The notes under the pieces were generated by a model. The model was given only the letters and a program-made list of their open reading frames with translations. It was not told the DNA's origin and searched no databases. A stretch of 64,000 nucleotides of DNA from UBA4416 sp040387475 (GTDB lineage: Bacteria; Bacteroidota; Bacteroidia; B-17B0; Aurantibacillaceae), in the NCBI GenBank assembly GCA_040387475.1, contig JAZKDT010000018.1, forward strand, positions 62,001 to 126,000, written 5' to 3'. The position numbers and the translations under genes were made by a program. This document shows, in pieces, positions 34,265 to 43,345 of the stretch (position 1 is the first letter of the stretch; each line of letters opens with the position of its first letter).

Positions 34265-34894
34265 ATGAATACAAGATTTTTTTTATCAGTGATCCTGATC
34301 TCTGTTTTTTTCACAAACTGCCGGCTGGCTTTAAACAGAAAAGTTAAGTACGATGGCCTAACATTAAATTTAACTGCCTTAAACGCTAAGAGCATTGATA
34401 TTGCACTTTTAGATCATCGGGAAGCTGTTACCAATGGCTCACAAGGTCCTGATTTTGTTGGCTATGCGAAAAGCCGTACCGGTATTTCCTGGCCAATGAA
34501 AACACGTAGTAAAAATGCCTTAATGGTGGATCTGTCTACTGACATTGTCAGTTCCTTTGAAAAGTCGGGAGTAAAAGTTACAAACGTAAACACAAAGTAT
34601 AATGATGATAAAGATGAGGTTAAGTTGCACTTACTCAACCTGGCAGGTGACAAAAAAATAGTATTGGTTTTTGATCAGTTACACACAGATGGTTATGGCG
34701 CTCAGTATCTGAATTATAAACTAACTTTATATCTTTATGACAGCGCCGGGCAATTACTAAGATCTAAAGTAATGATAGGACGCGAAAAAATAGGGGGAAC
34801 TGTTTTATGGGGCTCAGGTAGATTTAAAACGTATATGCCGGCTGCTATGATAAAACTATTGGAGGATATTTTTAAAGAAGCTTTACCACAGTAG
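34265..34894 (+). CDS. Hypothetical lipoprotein
   Basis: A 209-aa protein with a lipoprotein signal peptide (VFFTN-C, Cys19). The mature part is beta/alpha mixed: LTLNLTALNAKSIDIALLDHREAV, then VDLSTDIVSSFEKSGVKV and YKLTLYLYDSAGQLLRSKV. The layout recalls YajG-like lipoproteins, but that is a weak resemblance. It could be transcribed with the hydrolase gene 36 bp downstream. Confidence 0.65.
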   Translation: MNTRFFLSVILISVFFTNCRLALNRKVKYDGLTLNLTALNAKSIDIALLDHREAVTNGSQGPDFVGYAKSRTGISWPMKTRSKNALMVDLSTDIVSSFEKSGVKVTNVNTKYNDDKDEVKLHLLNLAGDKKIVLVFDQLHTDGYGAQYLNYKLTLYLYDSAGQLLRSKVMIGREKIGGTVLWGSGRFKTYMPAAMIKLLEDIFKEALPQ

Positions 34895-34930
34895 TTAAAA
34901 AAAAATGAAGTTAGACGAATTAGCAGTTAT

Positions 34931-35572
34931 ATGGCGTTTATGAGAACACAAAAACATTTATTTTTTTTCCTCTGTTTAATGATGTGCATTCACACAGGAA
35001 TTGGACAACGGTTTATCTTTTACCTGCATGGTAAGATCGTTGAAAATCAGGGTCCGCACGCGATTGAAACCGTGAATGGTTATGGAGAATATAAGTATTT
35101 TGACATCATTGACTCGCTCAAAAAAAGAAACTTCACCGTGATAAGCCAGGTAAGAAAGCCCAATACAAATGTAAAAGCGTATGCGCAATTGGTCGCCCGT
35201 CAAATTGATAGTTTACTGAATCAAGGTATCAATCCAAAATACATCACAGTGATTGGAGCTTCCAAGGGCGCCCTTATCGCCATGTACGTTTCAACCTATG
35301 CAAAAAACAAAGATTTGAATTATGTATTGATGGGTTCCTGTGATGATGAAGTATATACATATGGTGCGGATATAACGTTCACCGGAAACATTCTGTCCAT
35401 TTACGAAAAGAGCGATTTGGCCAATGGCACCTGTCAGAAATTTAAAGACAGGTCAACGATGATCTCGCGGTATAAGGAAATAGAAATAAACACCGGCCTC
35501 CGGCATGGATTTATTTTCAGACCTCTTAAACAATGGCTCGATCCGGCCATTGAATGGGCTAACACAAATTAA
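34931..35572 (+). CDS. Secreted alpha/beta hydrolase
   Basis: A 213-aa protein with a signal peptide ending near GIGQ (residue 25). The first strand and oxyanion region is FIFYLHGKIVE. The nucleophile elbow is GASKGA (GxSxG) at about residues 109-114, and a late His is in GLRHGFIF. An acid residue is plausible in YEKSDLANG. It is an envelope-located serine hydrolase of unknown substrate. MRTQ, four codons in, is an alternative start. Confidence 0.8.
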   Translation: MAFMRTQKHLFFFLCLMMCIHTGIGQRFIFYLHGKIVENQGPHAIETVNGYGEYKYFDIIDSLKKRNFTVISQVRKPNTNVKAYAQLVARQIDSLLNQGINPKYITVIGASKGALIAMYVSTYAKNKDLNYVLMGSCDDEVYTYGADITFTGNILSIYEKSDLANGTCQKFKDRSTMISRYKEIEINTGLRHGFIFRPLKQWLDPAIEWANTN

Positions 35573-35600
35573 AGTGATCGCTTTGGTTTAACCTAAATGA

Positions 35601-35630
35601 TTTGGAAATGCGCAGAAACCTTTACCTTTA
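35601..35630 (+). promoter_or_regulatory. Promoter of the SRPBCC gene
   Basis: TTTG (35601-35604), an 18-bp spacer and TACCTTTA (35623-35630) lie just before ATG 35636. The site overlaps the extended frame, so the gene should start at the later ATG. Confidence 0.6.
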
Positions 35631-35635
35631 ATCCT

Positions 35636-36061
35636 ATGAGTACTCCACTAATCAAAGAATTTAATTATAAGACACCTGTACATAAAGTATGGTTGGCCTT
35701 AACAGATACGCAACAGATGAAGAGATGGTATTTTCCTCAGCTACAAAAATTTGAACCAATAGTTGGATTCGAATTTCAATTTGAAGATTCTGGTGCCGCC
35801 TATCAAAAAGAATGGATCGTGACTAAAGTGACAGAGGGTAAAACGCTGGCCCATAGCTGGACTTACAAGGGGTATACAGGAAATTCAGAAGTTACATTTG
35901 ACCTGTTTGCGGAAGGAGACAGTACCCGGCTGCGGATAACGCAAACCAACCTGGATAGTTTTCCAGATCATCCGCATTTCAGCAAGCAACGCTTTGAGGA
36001 TGGATGGGATACGCTTTTGGGACAAAACCTGAAATATTTGTTGGAACACACTGGCTCATGA
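35636..36061 (+). CDS. SRPBCC (AHSA1-like) domain protein
   Basis: A 141-aa single-domain protein. The start MSTPLIKEFNYKTPVHKVWLALTD is chosen because a promoter overlaps the 13-codon upstream extension. The family pattern is clear: VWLALTDTQQMKRWYFP, FQFEDSGAAYQKEWIVTKVTEGKTLAHSWTYKGY, TRLRITQTNLDSF, and FEDGWDTLLGQNLKYLLE. AHSA1-like proteins bind small hydrophobic ligands or clients; the ligand is unknown. Confidence 0.85.
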   Translation: MSTPLIKEFNYKTPVHKVWLALTDTQQMKRWYFPQLQKFEPIVGFEFQFEDSGAAYQKEWIVTKVTEGKTLAHSWTYKGYTGNSEVTFDLFAEGDSTRLRITQTNLDSFPDHPHFSKQRFEDGWDTLLGQNLKYLLEHTGS

Positions 36062-36182
36062 TCCGGATTAAGCCTTAATATCGCGGGTGCGTAATTCTTA
36101 AAGAACAAATGATGCTTCACCTCTAACCTAACGAAGGAAAACCAAGAACAACATATTAACAATTGTAGCACAAACAAAACCC

Positions 36183-36674
36183 ATGCAAAAAAACAGGCAT
36201 ACCATCAATGTTCTAATCGTCATTTTTCTTCACATCCTCACCGGTGGGTTATTCATTGATTTGTGGTGGTTTAGCACCAACGCTGTTATGCAGGTGCAGC
36301 ATTACCTTTGCGTTTTGTTGCCACTTGCAACATTGGTTATGCTGTTCATCAATCACAACCTGTTTAATTTAATGCTCGGTATCACCCTTGTTATTGGCAA
36401 TTTTGGCGGACTCAGTTGCTTTCATGAAATCAGCACTTCTTACGTAGGCTTCCACATCGGGCCGCTTCCAATCCCTTTATATTACGGCCAGCCTTTATAC
36501 TCGGTGTTGCTGTTGATATATATGCTCTTTAATAAGGAGTTTTATATAGGCCTTGTTACCAAAGAATACTGGCAGGGCTTTCTTCACAGAACCAAAGACT
36601 TAGAACAGGTTATCACGATAGTTAAGGCTAAAGCGACGGAAGCGGAGCACAAAAAAAATGAGAATATCTTATAA
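36183..36674 (+). CDS. Hypothetical multi-pass membrane protein
   Basis: A 163-aa protein with four to five hydrophobic segments between residues 8 and 122 and a soluble, charged C-terminal helix (LEQVITIVKAKATEAEHKKNEN). There is a conserved-looking FGGLSCFHEISTSY loop. No family is recognised. Confidence 0.6.
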   Translation: MQKNRHTINVLIVIFLHILTGGLFIDLWWFSTNAVMQVQHYLCVLLPLATLVMLFINHNLFNLMLGITLVIGNFGGLSCFHEISTSYVGFHIGPLPIPLYYGQPLYSVLLLIYMLFNKEFYIGLVTKEYWQGFLHRTKDLEQVITIVKAKATEAEHKKNENIL

Positions 36675-36928
36675 ACGATACAGAAAAGTAATTAAATTCC
36701 AGGAGCTGATTGATCATCTTTTTGGCTTGTGTTTTTTGTGACTTTTTTTTGACTAAGAAAAAAGTTACAACATGAGTTTTTTACAACCGTATCCAAAAGT
36801 GCTTAAAAAAATCGTGATCTTCACGTAAATAAACCTTCCCTAAAAAAACTGAATTATACAGTACGGATAAAAGATTGTACATTTAAGTAACCATATAGTA
36901 GAGTGTTCACGGTAACAAAGCAACCAAC

Positions 36929-37984
36929 ATGAAACAAAATAAATTATTAACCTGGCTTTTGTTACTTGCCACATTTTCTTTGCGAAGCAACGCGGCGAAT
37001 TACACCGAGTATTACCAACTGATCAATATGGCCGAAGAAACCTTTGTATTAAAAAAAGATAAATCGTGTTTTGTATTTTATGACAAAGCCTTCAAAAAAC
37101 ACAAGCCTTTTTTAAAAGATCCTTTTATTGCCTCCCAAATAGCCCTCTACCTGGGTGATACGCTGAAATTTTATGACTATTTAAAAATAGGATTTCAAAA
37201 TGGTTTACCCTTAACGGCCATTAACGTGAGCCCCTTAATAAAACAGGTAAATACGAATCACTTTCAAAAAAGAATACAGGCAATGTTCGAAAAAGAGTAT
37301 AAACCCAAACGAATTGATCAACATATCATGGACAAAATATGTTTGATGTGTTACCAGTCTGATAGCATCAAAGTAAATATGGGTGGTAGAAATGACAACT
37401 TCTATAAAAATGAGAATGACACCAGGAGCTACATTTTAGACAGCTTTTTAATACGGGGTAAATTTCCGAATGAGCAATTACTGGGGGTGACTACTAATCA
37501 AATGTATCTCGATTTTTATAAAAAATTTAACAGGAAAGATGTCTATGCAGGCTTCTCGGGTATGACGAATGATATGCCGCCCGATGAGTTTGAATTACGT
37601 TTAAAATGCCCTTACAATATCATTTTACATTCCAGGTGTTTTTATTCCGAACATAAACAGCTATTCTACCAGGCTATGTTAAATGGTTATATCCATCCCA
37701 AAGAAATCGGTATTTTGGAAGAAACAGCTATTATCTGGCATAATGATGCCGAAACAAATCCGGCAGAAACCTGTCAAAAGCCAGCCTACAAAATTTGCTA
37801 TAACATATTTGGTAAAGACCCAAGGCATGCGCCTCAACTATTTGATAGTTCAGAACAAGGGTTAAAGCAGGTAGAGGAAAACCGGAAAAACATATACATG
37901 CAGAAATATAGCGTAGATCAACAAAAGAAGCTACTAGAAAAAAACACAGGCATCAAATTTTTCTTCGATTTCCTGGACAGGTAA
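36929..37984 (+). CDS. Hypothetical secreted protein
   Basis: A 351-aa protein with a signal peptide (MKQNKLLTWLLLLATFSLRSNA, cut near residue 23). The mature part is helical and rich in Lys, Phe and Tyr, with a TPR-like start (YYQLINMAEETFVLKKDKSCFVFYDKAF). No domain is recognised with confidence. The next gene begins 26 bp later, so cotranscription is likely. Confidence 0.65.
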   Translation: MKQNKLLTWLLLLATFSLRSNAANYTEYYQLINMAEETFVLKKDKSCFVFYDKAFKKHKPFLKDPFIASQIALYLGDTLKFYDYLKIGFQNGLPLTAINVSPLIKQVNTNHFQKRIQAMFEKEYKPKRIDQHIMDKICLMCYQSDSIKVNMGGRNDNFYKNENDTRSYILDSFLIRGKFPNEQLLGVTTNQMYLDFYKKFNRKDVYAGFSGMTNDMPPDEFELRLKCPYNIILHSRCFYSEHKQLFYQAMLNGYIHPKEIGILEETAIIWHNDAETNPAETCQKPAYKICYNIFGKDPRHAPQLFDSSEQGLKQVEENRKNIYMQKYSVDQQKKLLEKNTGIKFFFDFLDR

Positions 37985-38010
37985 ATATATAACCCAGTTG
38001 ATTTTAAAAA

Positions 38011-38673
38011 ATGAGTCTTTATATACGCTTGTCATACCTTTCACTTATCCTGCTCCTTAGCTGTAGCACACAAAAAAAGTACACCAACTATACGGAAACC
38101 GTGGCTACTATAACGGGGCACAGTAACCGCGCCGCTTCAAACTCAATGGTAGTTGGGCTTATAAAAGGAGATACTGACGCTCACAATTCTTATCGTGGCT
38201 CCATTTATACGTTTACTGTAAAAAGAAAAGTAAATGAACACACACCCGACGAAGGTGAGAAAAATCCTGATTATGATTTTACGATGTATGGCGAAGATGC
38301 TTGCGGAGAGATAGGCGAAAAATTTGTGGTCAAATATGATCCTCATGCTTACGATAATTTTCATAGCTTTTTGATCAGGTATAGACCCGTTTTCCTGGAT
38401 GATGAAAAAACAATAGCTACAACCGGAAGAATCAGTAAAATATATGGCAAAGATGCGCTTTACCAAAACGCCATTGCTCTTGAATTTACATACACCGGTA
38501 ATGCCGGTGAAAACGACACGCTTAAAACTGCCTATACCAAATACCAGTATGTGGCTCCCGGCTTTAACCTGGATAGCATGAACGTTCATCTGAAAACGGG
38601 TAAAGCATTTAAAGTGTTATATAGTCCTGAAAATCCAAAACGAGCCATCCTCTATTATGATCAACTTCAATAA
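38011..38673 (+). CDS. Hypothetical lipoprotein
   Basis: A 220-aa protein with a lipoprotein signal peptide (LLLS-C, Cys18). It appears to hold two DUF3592-like halves: GSIYTFTVKRKV...GEIGEKFVVKYDPHAYDNF and ALEFTYTGNAGEN...FKVLYSPENPKRAILY. Each ends in a similar VxYDP/VLYSPENP turn, suggesting an internal duplication. It overlaps the next gene by 17 bp. Confidence 0.65.
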   Translation: MSLYIRLSYLSLILLLSCSTQKKYTNYTETVATITGHSNRAASNSMVVGLIKGDTDAHNSYRGSIYTFTVKRKVNEHTPDEGEKNPDYDFTMYGEDACGEIGEKFVVKYDPHAYDNFHSFLIRYRPVFLDDEKTIATTGRISKIYGKDALYQNAIALEFTYTGNAGENDTLKTAYTKYQYVAPGFNLDSMNVHLKTGKAFKVLYSPENPKRAILYYDQLQ

Positions 38674-39091
38674 AATAACAGGTTTCCTCTTTAAAGTCTG
38701 TGTGTTGCTTTTAATGACCATGCAATTTTCGTGTGGCATTTTTTGGGTGAGAAATCATGATCCTAAAGCCAGGTTTTGTTCCCTTGATTTAAAGACAGGT
38801 GCGTTAAACTGCGATCCTCCCAATGGCGGAGGCATTTCTAAAGTGCTTGTATTTTTACATAGCGATGTTAAGGGTAATTCCATCTTACTCGACAAAAGAT
38901 ACCCAACTCCTGTCAATAAGATAGACTTGTCTGAAACTTTAAAATCTGTTGATCCCTCACTTTTAAAAGATCAGGAAATTCATATTCAAATCTGGAACAA
39001 CAGCCCGGTGATGTTTGATTATGGGATTGATGTGAAGCCAAAAGACCAGGCTGAAAAAAAAGTAGTTACAGGCTGGTGGAATGCCCGCTAA
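38657..39091 (+). CDS. Hypothetical lipoprotein
   Basis: A 144-aa protein with signal peptide and lipobox MQFS-C (Cys26). The mature part is short and beta-like (ISKVLVFLHSDVKGNSILLDKRYPTPVNKIDLSE). It overlaps the preceding lipoprotein gene by 17 bp, so the two are probably coupled. No family recognised. Confidence 0.6.
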   Translation: MINFNKITGFLFKVCVLLLMTMQFSCGIFWVRNHDPKARFCSLDLKTGALNCDPPNGGGISKVLVFLHSDVKGNSILLDKRYPTPVNKIDLSETLKSVDPSLLKDQEIHIQIWNNSPVMFDYGIDVKPKDQAEKKVVTGWWNAR

Positions 39092-39128
39092 AAGATTGTA
39101 TCTTTAAATAACAGGTTTCGCCCAATAA

Positions 39129-39959
39129 ATGACAAAGCCGTCCATCATAAAAAAAATACTGCATTCATTCATCTTGTGCGCGGTTTCATTTTCCGTATTG
39201 GCACAGGACAATTCTGTGGCGGGACATAACAACATCAACAAATACCAACAACTTTACAAAACAAACAAGGTCAAATCCATAAAGGAATTCAGGTATAAAA
39301 ACGAGCAGGCAAAAGGCAAAGGCAAATTGCTTACTCATCGCTCCTATGATACAACGGGTCTGTTAATCGACTATCTCTCATACTACTCTGAAGCATATCA
39401 CAGAACATACGTATACGATGAAAAAGGCAATTTGTATAAAGATATAGGGTACGTGCTTAATAGTCCGGTAGAAAAACTACACACTTATAAATTCGATAAT
39501 CATGGCCGCATCATTGAAAAAGCTGTTGGCACCGAGCCCCTTTATAACGATATATATAACTACACTTATGACAGCAGCGGAAATATGAGTCGCATTAAAT
39601 GGCTGATGGGAGGCAGGCCGAACAGTTTTTACTTTACAGACGTATTTGAATACGACATGCATCATCAACCCGTAAAAATGACCAGGCTTCGTCCCGACAA
39701 CTCCGTTTACTTTTATAAAACTTACCAGTATGATGCAAACGATAACCTCGTTAGGGAAATGAGATTTGAACACGACGATACAACAGATGTCTGGGAATAT
39801 CGCTACGACAGCCGAAATGATTGCGTTGAACAGGAATATATTGATAAACTCGGAAAAAAGCACAGCTTTTCGCAAACCAATTATAATGACAAGGGCTTGA
39901 TTATGGGCCGGCCTGGGAGAAAGCGGTATATCAAATGTGTGTATGAATTTTATGACTAA
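39129..39959 (+). CDS. Secreted RHS/YD-repeat-like protein
   Basis: A 276-aa protein with signal peptide (ending SVLAQ). It has about eight YD/RHS-type repeats: YDTTGLLIDYLS, YDEKGNLYKDI, FDNHGRIIEKA, YDSSGNMSRIK, YDMHHQPVKMT, YDANDNLVREM, YDSRNDCVEQE, YNDKGLIMG. It lacks an RHS core and a toxin domain, so it is a short YD-repeat protein and not a polymorphic toxin. Such proteins may bind sugars; here that is inference. TATCTTTA at 39099-39106 may be its -7 element. Confidence 0.75.
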   Translation: MTKPSIIKKILHSFILCAVSFSVLAQDNSVAGHNNINKYQQLYKTNKVKSIKEFRYKNEQAKGKGKLLTHRSYDTTGLLIDYLSYYSEAYHRTYVYDEKGNLYKDIGYVLNSPVEKLHTYKFDNHGRIIEKAVGTEPLYNDIYNYTYDSSGNMSRIKWLMGGRPNSFYFTDVFEYDMHHQPVKMTRLRPDNSVYFYKTYQYDANDNLVREMRFEHDDTTDVWEYRYDSRNDCVEQEYIDKLGKKHSFSQTNYNDKGLIMGRPGRKRYIKCVYEFYD

Positions 39960-39980
39960 AGACGGACAACTACGCTAACA

Positions 39981-40148
39981 TTGAAATTCATAAACTATAT
40001 TAAACTCAAAGCGCGGCAATTTTCCGAAAAAGGTTTTTGGGGTTCAGTGCTAGCCGGTGGTTTTTTACTGCTGCTGTTTATCGGCCTTAGCTCTCCCCTG
40101 TGGCTACTTATGCTCGGTTATTATTTTTTGAGACATATGATCGATTAA
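39981..40148 (+). CDS. Small 55-aa membrane protein
   Basis: A TTG-initiated frame of 55 codons plus TAA. It encodes a basic amphipathic start (KFINYIKLKARQFSEKG), one to two hydrophobic segments (SVLAGGFLLLLFIGL, then PLWLLMLGYYFL) and the tail RHMID. It sits between the YD-repeat gene and the next promoter. No homologue is recognised, and the non-ATG start lowers confidence. Confidence 0.45.
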   Translation: MKFINYIKLKARQFSEKGFWGSVLAGGFLLLLFIGLSSPLWLLMLGYYFLRHMID

Positions 40149-40184
40149 ACGATTCTTTTCAGGTTAACTCCGTTATATTATTAA

Positions 40185-40215
40185 TTTGATATTGCAGGGC
40201 AACCGTGTATCTTTA
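40185..40215 (+). promoter_or_regulatory. Promoter of the MORN-like protein gene
   Basis: TTTG (40185-40188), a 19-bp spacer and TATCTTTA (40208-40215) match the Bacteroidota housekeeping promoter spacing exactly. The ATG follows at 40231. Confidence 0.65.
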
Positions 40216-40230
40216 ATTCATTATAATTAG

Positions 40231-40623
40231 ATGCCTTTGTCACCATCATTTACATATATCCTTGTCTTTTGGACAGTGTTCACCAATGTCGGTTGCAGGG
40301 CACAGGCAGATACTGTGATTGGCAAAGTTCAGTATCAGTATATTTCGAGGCACAGCAATGGACAAATTCATGAGCTTGGGAATTTCTTGACAAATAACAG
40401 CCACGTAAAACATGGCGCCTGGGTGGTGTATGATACTAGCGGGGTGATACTGGAAAAAGGACGATTCAAAAGAAACACCAAAACAGGCTTCTGGTTAGAG
40501 GACACCAACCGAGGTGACTATAAACGCGGAAAGAAACATGGTGAATGGTATAACGGCTGCAACAGATTTACTATCTATAAACGAGGTAAAGAAAAAAGAA
40601 CACGCATTGCCAGCTGGTCATAA
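40231..40623 (+). CDS. Secreted MORN/YwqK-like repeat protein
   Basis: A 130-aa protein with an N-terminal export segment (up to about residue 23). Three MORN-like repeats follow: HSNGQIHELGNF, KHGAWVVYDTSGVILEKGRFKRNTKTGFWLE, and DYKRGKKHGEWYNGCN. This resembles the MORN-variant family that includes YwqK, the proposed antitoxin of YwqJ, but no YwqJ-like toxin is next to it. It is the only product of its own promoter. Confidence 0.7.
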   Translation: MPLSPSFTYILVFWTVFTNVGCRAQADTVIGKVQYQYISRHSNGQIHELGNFLTNNSHVKHGAWVVYDTSGVILEKGRFKRNTKTGFWLEDTNRGDYKRGKKHGEWYNGCNRFTIYKRGKEKRTRIASWS

Positions 40624-40687
40624 TATCTATAGATCCTTATAACTCATAGCTGAAAAACAGGCTGCGATAATAATAGGAGCATCGGCA

Positions 40688-40719
40688 TTTGTATCCTTTA
40701 AAAACCTTTTGTACATTTA
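40688..40719 (+). promoter_or_regulatory. Promoter of the secreted protein gene at 40737
   Basis: TTTG (40688-40691), a 20-bp spacer and TACATTTA (40712-40719) precede ATG 40737 by 17 bp and overlap the longer upstream frame, supporting the downstream start. Confidence 0.55.
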
Positions 40720-40736
40720 ATAAAACTAATAAACCT

Positions 40737-41234
40737 ATGAAATACCTTACACTCCTTTTAGTATTGATTGCTACACATACCTCTTTTTCTCAAAGATATT
40801 TTTATTTAGAAAAAGTGGTCATCAAAGATCCTTCCGAGTATGTTGAAAATGAACACAACGCTGTGAAAGCCATTGAATATATGGCAAGCACGCCCATTGA
40901 TGATAAAGATTTTGACCGTAAAGCCTGTGTGCGTTTTATCATTCGTTACGCCGAAGGGTGCCCGGGTGTTACGGTAACATTAGATGGCTACGTGAGTAAA
41001 TTATACAAAAAAAACTTCGACCTGCTTCCTATGTTCATGGGGTTTTGGGTACAATCCTTTATTAATGACAAAAAAGGTACCCAGGCCGACCAGGAGTTAT
41101 TTACGGTCACCGCCCTCTATACATACGTCAAAGATCTCACCGGCCATAACATTAAAAGTAACGACGCTATTAAATCGCTGATAGAAGCAGGCGATAACGG
41201 CAAAATTGCCGAATGGATAAAAGCGCACAAATAA
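40737..41234 (+). CDS. Hypothetical secreted protein
   Basis: A 165-aa protein starting MKYLTLLLVLIATHTSFSQ, a clear signal peptide; 16 upstream codons in frame overlap the promoter and are excluded. The mature part looks helical (ALYTYVKDLTGHNIKSNDAIKSLIEAGDNGKIAEWIKAHK) with one disulfide-capable pair (KACVRFI, EGCPGV). No family recognised. Confidence 0.6.
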   Translation: MKYLTLLLVLIATHTSFSQRYFYLEKVVIKDPSEYVENEHNAVKAIEYMASTPIDDKDFDRKACVRFIIRYAEGCPGVTVTLDGYVSKLYKKNFDLLPMFMGFWVQSFINDKKGTQADQELFTVTALYTYVKDLTGHNIKSNDAIKSLIEAGDNGKIAEWIKAHK

Positions 41235-41263
41235 AACAAATCCTTTGTATCGCCGTTTTTAAA

Positions 41264-41653
41264 ATGACTTACAAGCTTTATATCGTAGTGCTTTTTATAG
41301 GAATGACGTCTTTTGCGTGTAGTCAACCAAAAGCCGACAAGCCCCTCCTTGTTACAACCTTAACCTTCGATTACCTGGAAGGTTGTGAAACCGGCAAAGG
41401 AGATTGCAAACCTATAGAAATTGTACGGCACAGCAAACAGGATAGTGTACTGTTAATTTTTCCGGGTGGCGGAACTCTTTCTGACGTTTACCTGCGCTCG
41501 CCCGATAAAAAAATTGAATTGCATGATACCAAAAGAGCCCTGGAAGGAAAGCCGCGTTTAAATCTTACCGGATTAAATGATGGCTCTTACACCGCCCATA
41601 TGATCAGCTGCGCGCTTGGCGGTGCCTGTACTATTATTCTGAAAACAGAATAA
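41264..41653 (+). CDS. Hypothetical lipoprotein
   Basis: A 129-aa protein starting MTYKLYIVVLFIGMTSFAC (lipobox TSFA-C, Cys19). The frame extends 17 codons upstream into the preceding gene but lacks a signal there. The mature part has cysteines in YLEGCETGKGDCKP and AHMISCALGGACTI, suggesting two disulfides, and looks like a small beta-sandwich. Confidence 0.6.
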   Translation: MTYKLYIVVLFIGMTSFACSQPKADKPLLVTTLTFDYLEGCETGKGDCKPIEIVRHSKQDSVLLIFPGGGTLSDVYLRSPDKKIELHDTKRALEGKPRLNLTGLNDGSYTAHMISCALGGACTIILKTE

Positions 41654-41765
41654 GTCATGGTGTTCTTGTCACCATTTATACCAGAAGCATAAAAAAAGGC
41701 AAATCTGATTCAAGCGTGTATCTTTAATTAACTATTGAGTTACACTAAAAAAAGAAGCATTTTAT

Positions 41766-42692
41766 ATGAAAACCTATTCAGTCTTTAAAGTAATGCCTTA
41801 CCTGGTTCAACTGGTCATATACGGTATCGGTTTAACGGCCACAGGATGTTTTGCTCAAACAGCCACAAACAAGGATGCTTTATCGGCCAGGGACATCCGC
41901 GATTCGGTAACAGAGTCTGTAAAGTATCCTGCCAACATCAGCTCTAGCTATTGGTATAAATTTACAGCTGAAACCGATACGCTTCTTATATTCGATATTG
42001 TACCATTTGACCCTGCAAACGATTATGACTTTTCCGTATATAAATGTGTGAACGCCAATTGCGCCCTGGATATTAAAAATAAAAAATTAAACTATATCAG
42101 GATCTGCGAAAGCGTAAATTACGATAAAATGGGCTCCACCGGTTTATCTCCCTCTGCTACCCAAGCGCGGGTGGGAGCTGGGCCCGGTTACGGTTATGCA
42201 GCAGCACTGCCGGTAAAAGCAGGAGAAACATTTTACCTTAAGGTTATCTGGCCATACGAACCTAATTGGCAAAAAGGTTTTAAAATTTATTTATATAACC
42301 TCTGGCCTAAAAAGCCAAAAAGGTTCACGTCAATACCGGTAGTAAAAGCTAAGGAGATCATCATACAGAACCTGCTCTTTGAAACCAGCCAATCTACGCT
42401 TTTAAAAGAATCATACCCTGCACTCAACGCCCTGGCAGATCAGTTATCAGCACAACCAACCACAACCATCGAAATTAAAGGACATACCGATAATGTGGGC
42501 GACGACATAAAGAACCAGCTACTTTCCGAAAAAAGAGCCAAAGCTGTTTTCGACTATTTAATTTCTAAACACATTTCAGCCAACCGGCTTTCCTATAAAG
42601 GTTTGGGTGGTAAAGAACCTATTGCAAATAACGACACGGAAGACGGTCGAAGTAAGAACAGAAGAGTTACCTTTACCATCATATCCAAATAG
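41766..42692 (+). CDS. OmpA family protein
   Basis: A 308-aa exported protein. The signal sequence ends near CFAQ (residue 31). Residues about 45-185 form a beta-rich domain with ISSSYWYKFTAETDTLLIFDIVPFDPANDYDFSVYKC, like pre-peptidase/CUB-type sandwiches. Residues about 200-305 are an OmpA peptidoglycan-binding domain: LLFETSQSTLLKESYPALNALADQL, IEIKGHTDNVGDD, LSEKRAKAVFDYLI, and DGRSKNRRVTFTII. It would anchor non-covalently to peptidoglycan. TATCTTTA at 41719-41726 is a possible -7 element. Confidence 0.9.
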   Translation: MKTYSVFKVMPYLVQLVIYGIGLTATGCFAQTATNKDALSARDIRDSVTESVKYPANISSSYWYKFTAETDTLLIFDIVPFDPANDYDFSVYKCVNANCALDIKNKKLNYIRICESVNYDKMGSTGLSPSATQARVGAGPGYGYAAALPVKAGETFYLKVIWPYEPNWQKGFKIYLYNLWPKKPKRFTSIPVVKAKEIIIQNLLFETSQSTLLKESYPALNALADQLSAQPTTTIEIKGHTDNVGDDIKNQLLSEKRAKAVFDYLISKHISANRLSYKGLGGKEPIANNDTEDGRSKNRRVTFTIISK

Positions 42693-42719
42693 ATAGATCC
42701 ATCCTATAACATAATAGTC

Positions 42720-43331
42720 ATGTATAAAGCTTTCCTCCTATTCTGTATGATCGTGCTTACAACAGTATCATTCTCGCAAACTGCTCCTAAAAACAACAAG
42801 CCACCTCTCCCGCCACCACCGCCAGTATCCATGGTTGGCAATGCACATCCTGTATTTGGCACCTATGTTAAACTTGGCTCATACGACGTTGCCATTCCTT
42901 TTAACGGCCCTGCCAATATATCACCCAAAAGTGTTGCCCCCGATCGGATATATAATAGCTATCAATATGCGTTTCCAAAACCAACAGACGATATTAATTT
43001 ATTATACGGTATCGATATTTGTGAATTTAAAAGTAATACCACTCTAAAAACGCCCGCCGCCAAATTAAATTCTTTTTCAGGCATTATAAAAGATATGTAT
43101 GCCGGCAGTGTTAAGGGAAAGCTGATCAAGCAGGAAATTACCGGCGAAGGAGCAACTTATACGATCAGGCAACGCATCAAAGCGATATCACCACAATTAG
43201 GGGTTATCTATGTAACGTCTCTCTATATCGTTCATAAATCGCTTGCTATCCGGTTGTTTGTTTTTACAACCCGTGAAACAGAAAATAAAAAAACAGACGA
43301 TTACTTTGCTTCCATACGATATACACAATAG
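42720..43331 (+). CDS. Hypothetical secreted protein
   Basis: A 203-aa protein with signal peptide (ending VSFSQ). A proline-rich stretch (PPLPPPPPVS, about residues 28-37) follows cleavage. The rest is beta-rich with IYVTSLYIVHKSLAIRLFVFTTRETENKKTDDYFASI near the end. It is 27 bp after the OmpA gene, so probably in the same transcript. No family recognised. Confidence 0.6.
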   Translation: MYKAFLLFCMIVLTTVSFSQTAPKNNKPPLPPPPPVSMVGNAHPVFGTYVKLGSYDVAIPFNGPANISPKSVAPDRIYNSYQYAFPKPTDDINLLYGIDICEFKSNTTLKTPAAKLNSFSGIIKDMYAGSVKGKLIKQEITGEGATYTIRQRIKAISPQLGVIYVTSLYIVHKSLAIRLFVFTTRETENKKTDDYFASIRYTQ

Positions 43332-43345
43332 CAATTTATTCACGC

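Noticed and set aside
39129..39959. YD-repeat gene as a polymorphic RHS toxin
   Set aside because: Far too short, with no RHS core, no toxin domain and no clear immunity gene.
40231..40623. MORN/YwqK-like gene as an antitoxin of a toxin-antitoxin module
   Set aside because: No YwqJ-like toxin is adjacent, and the protein has an export signal and its own promoter.
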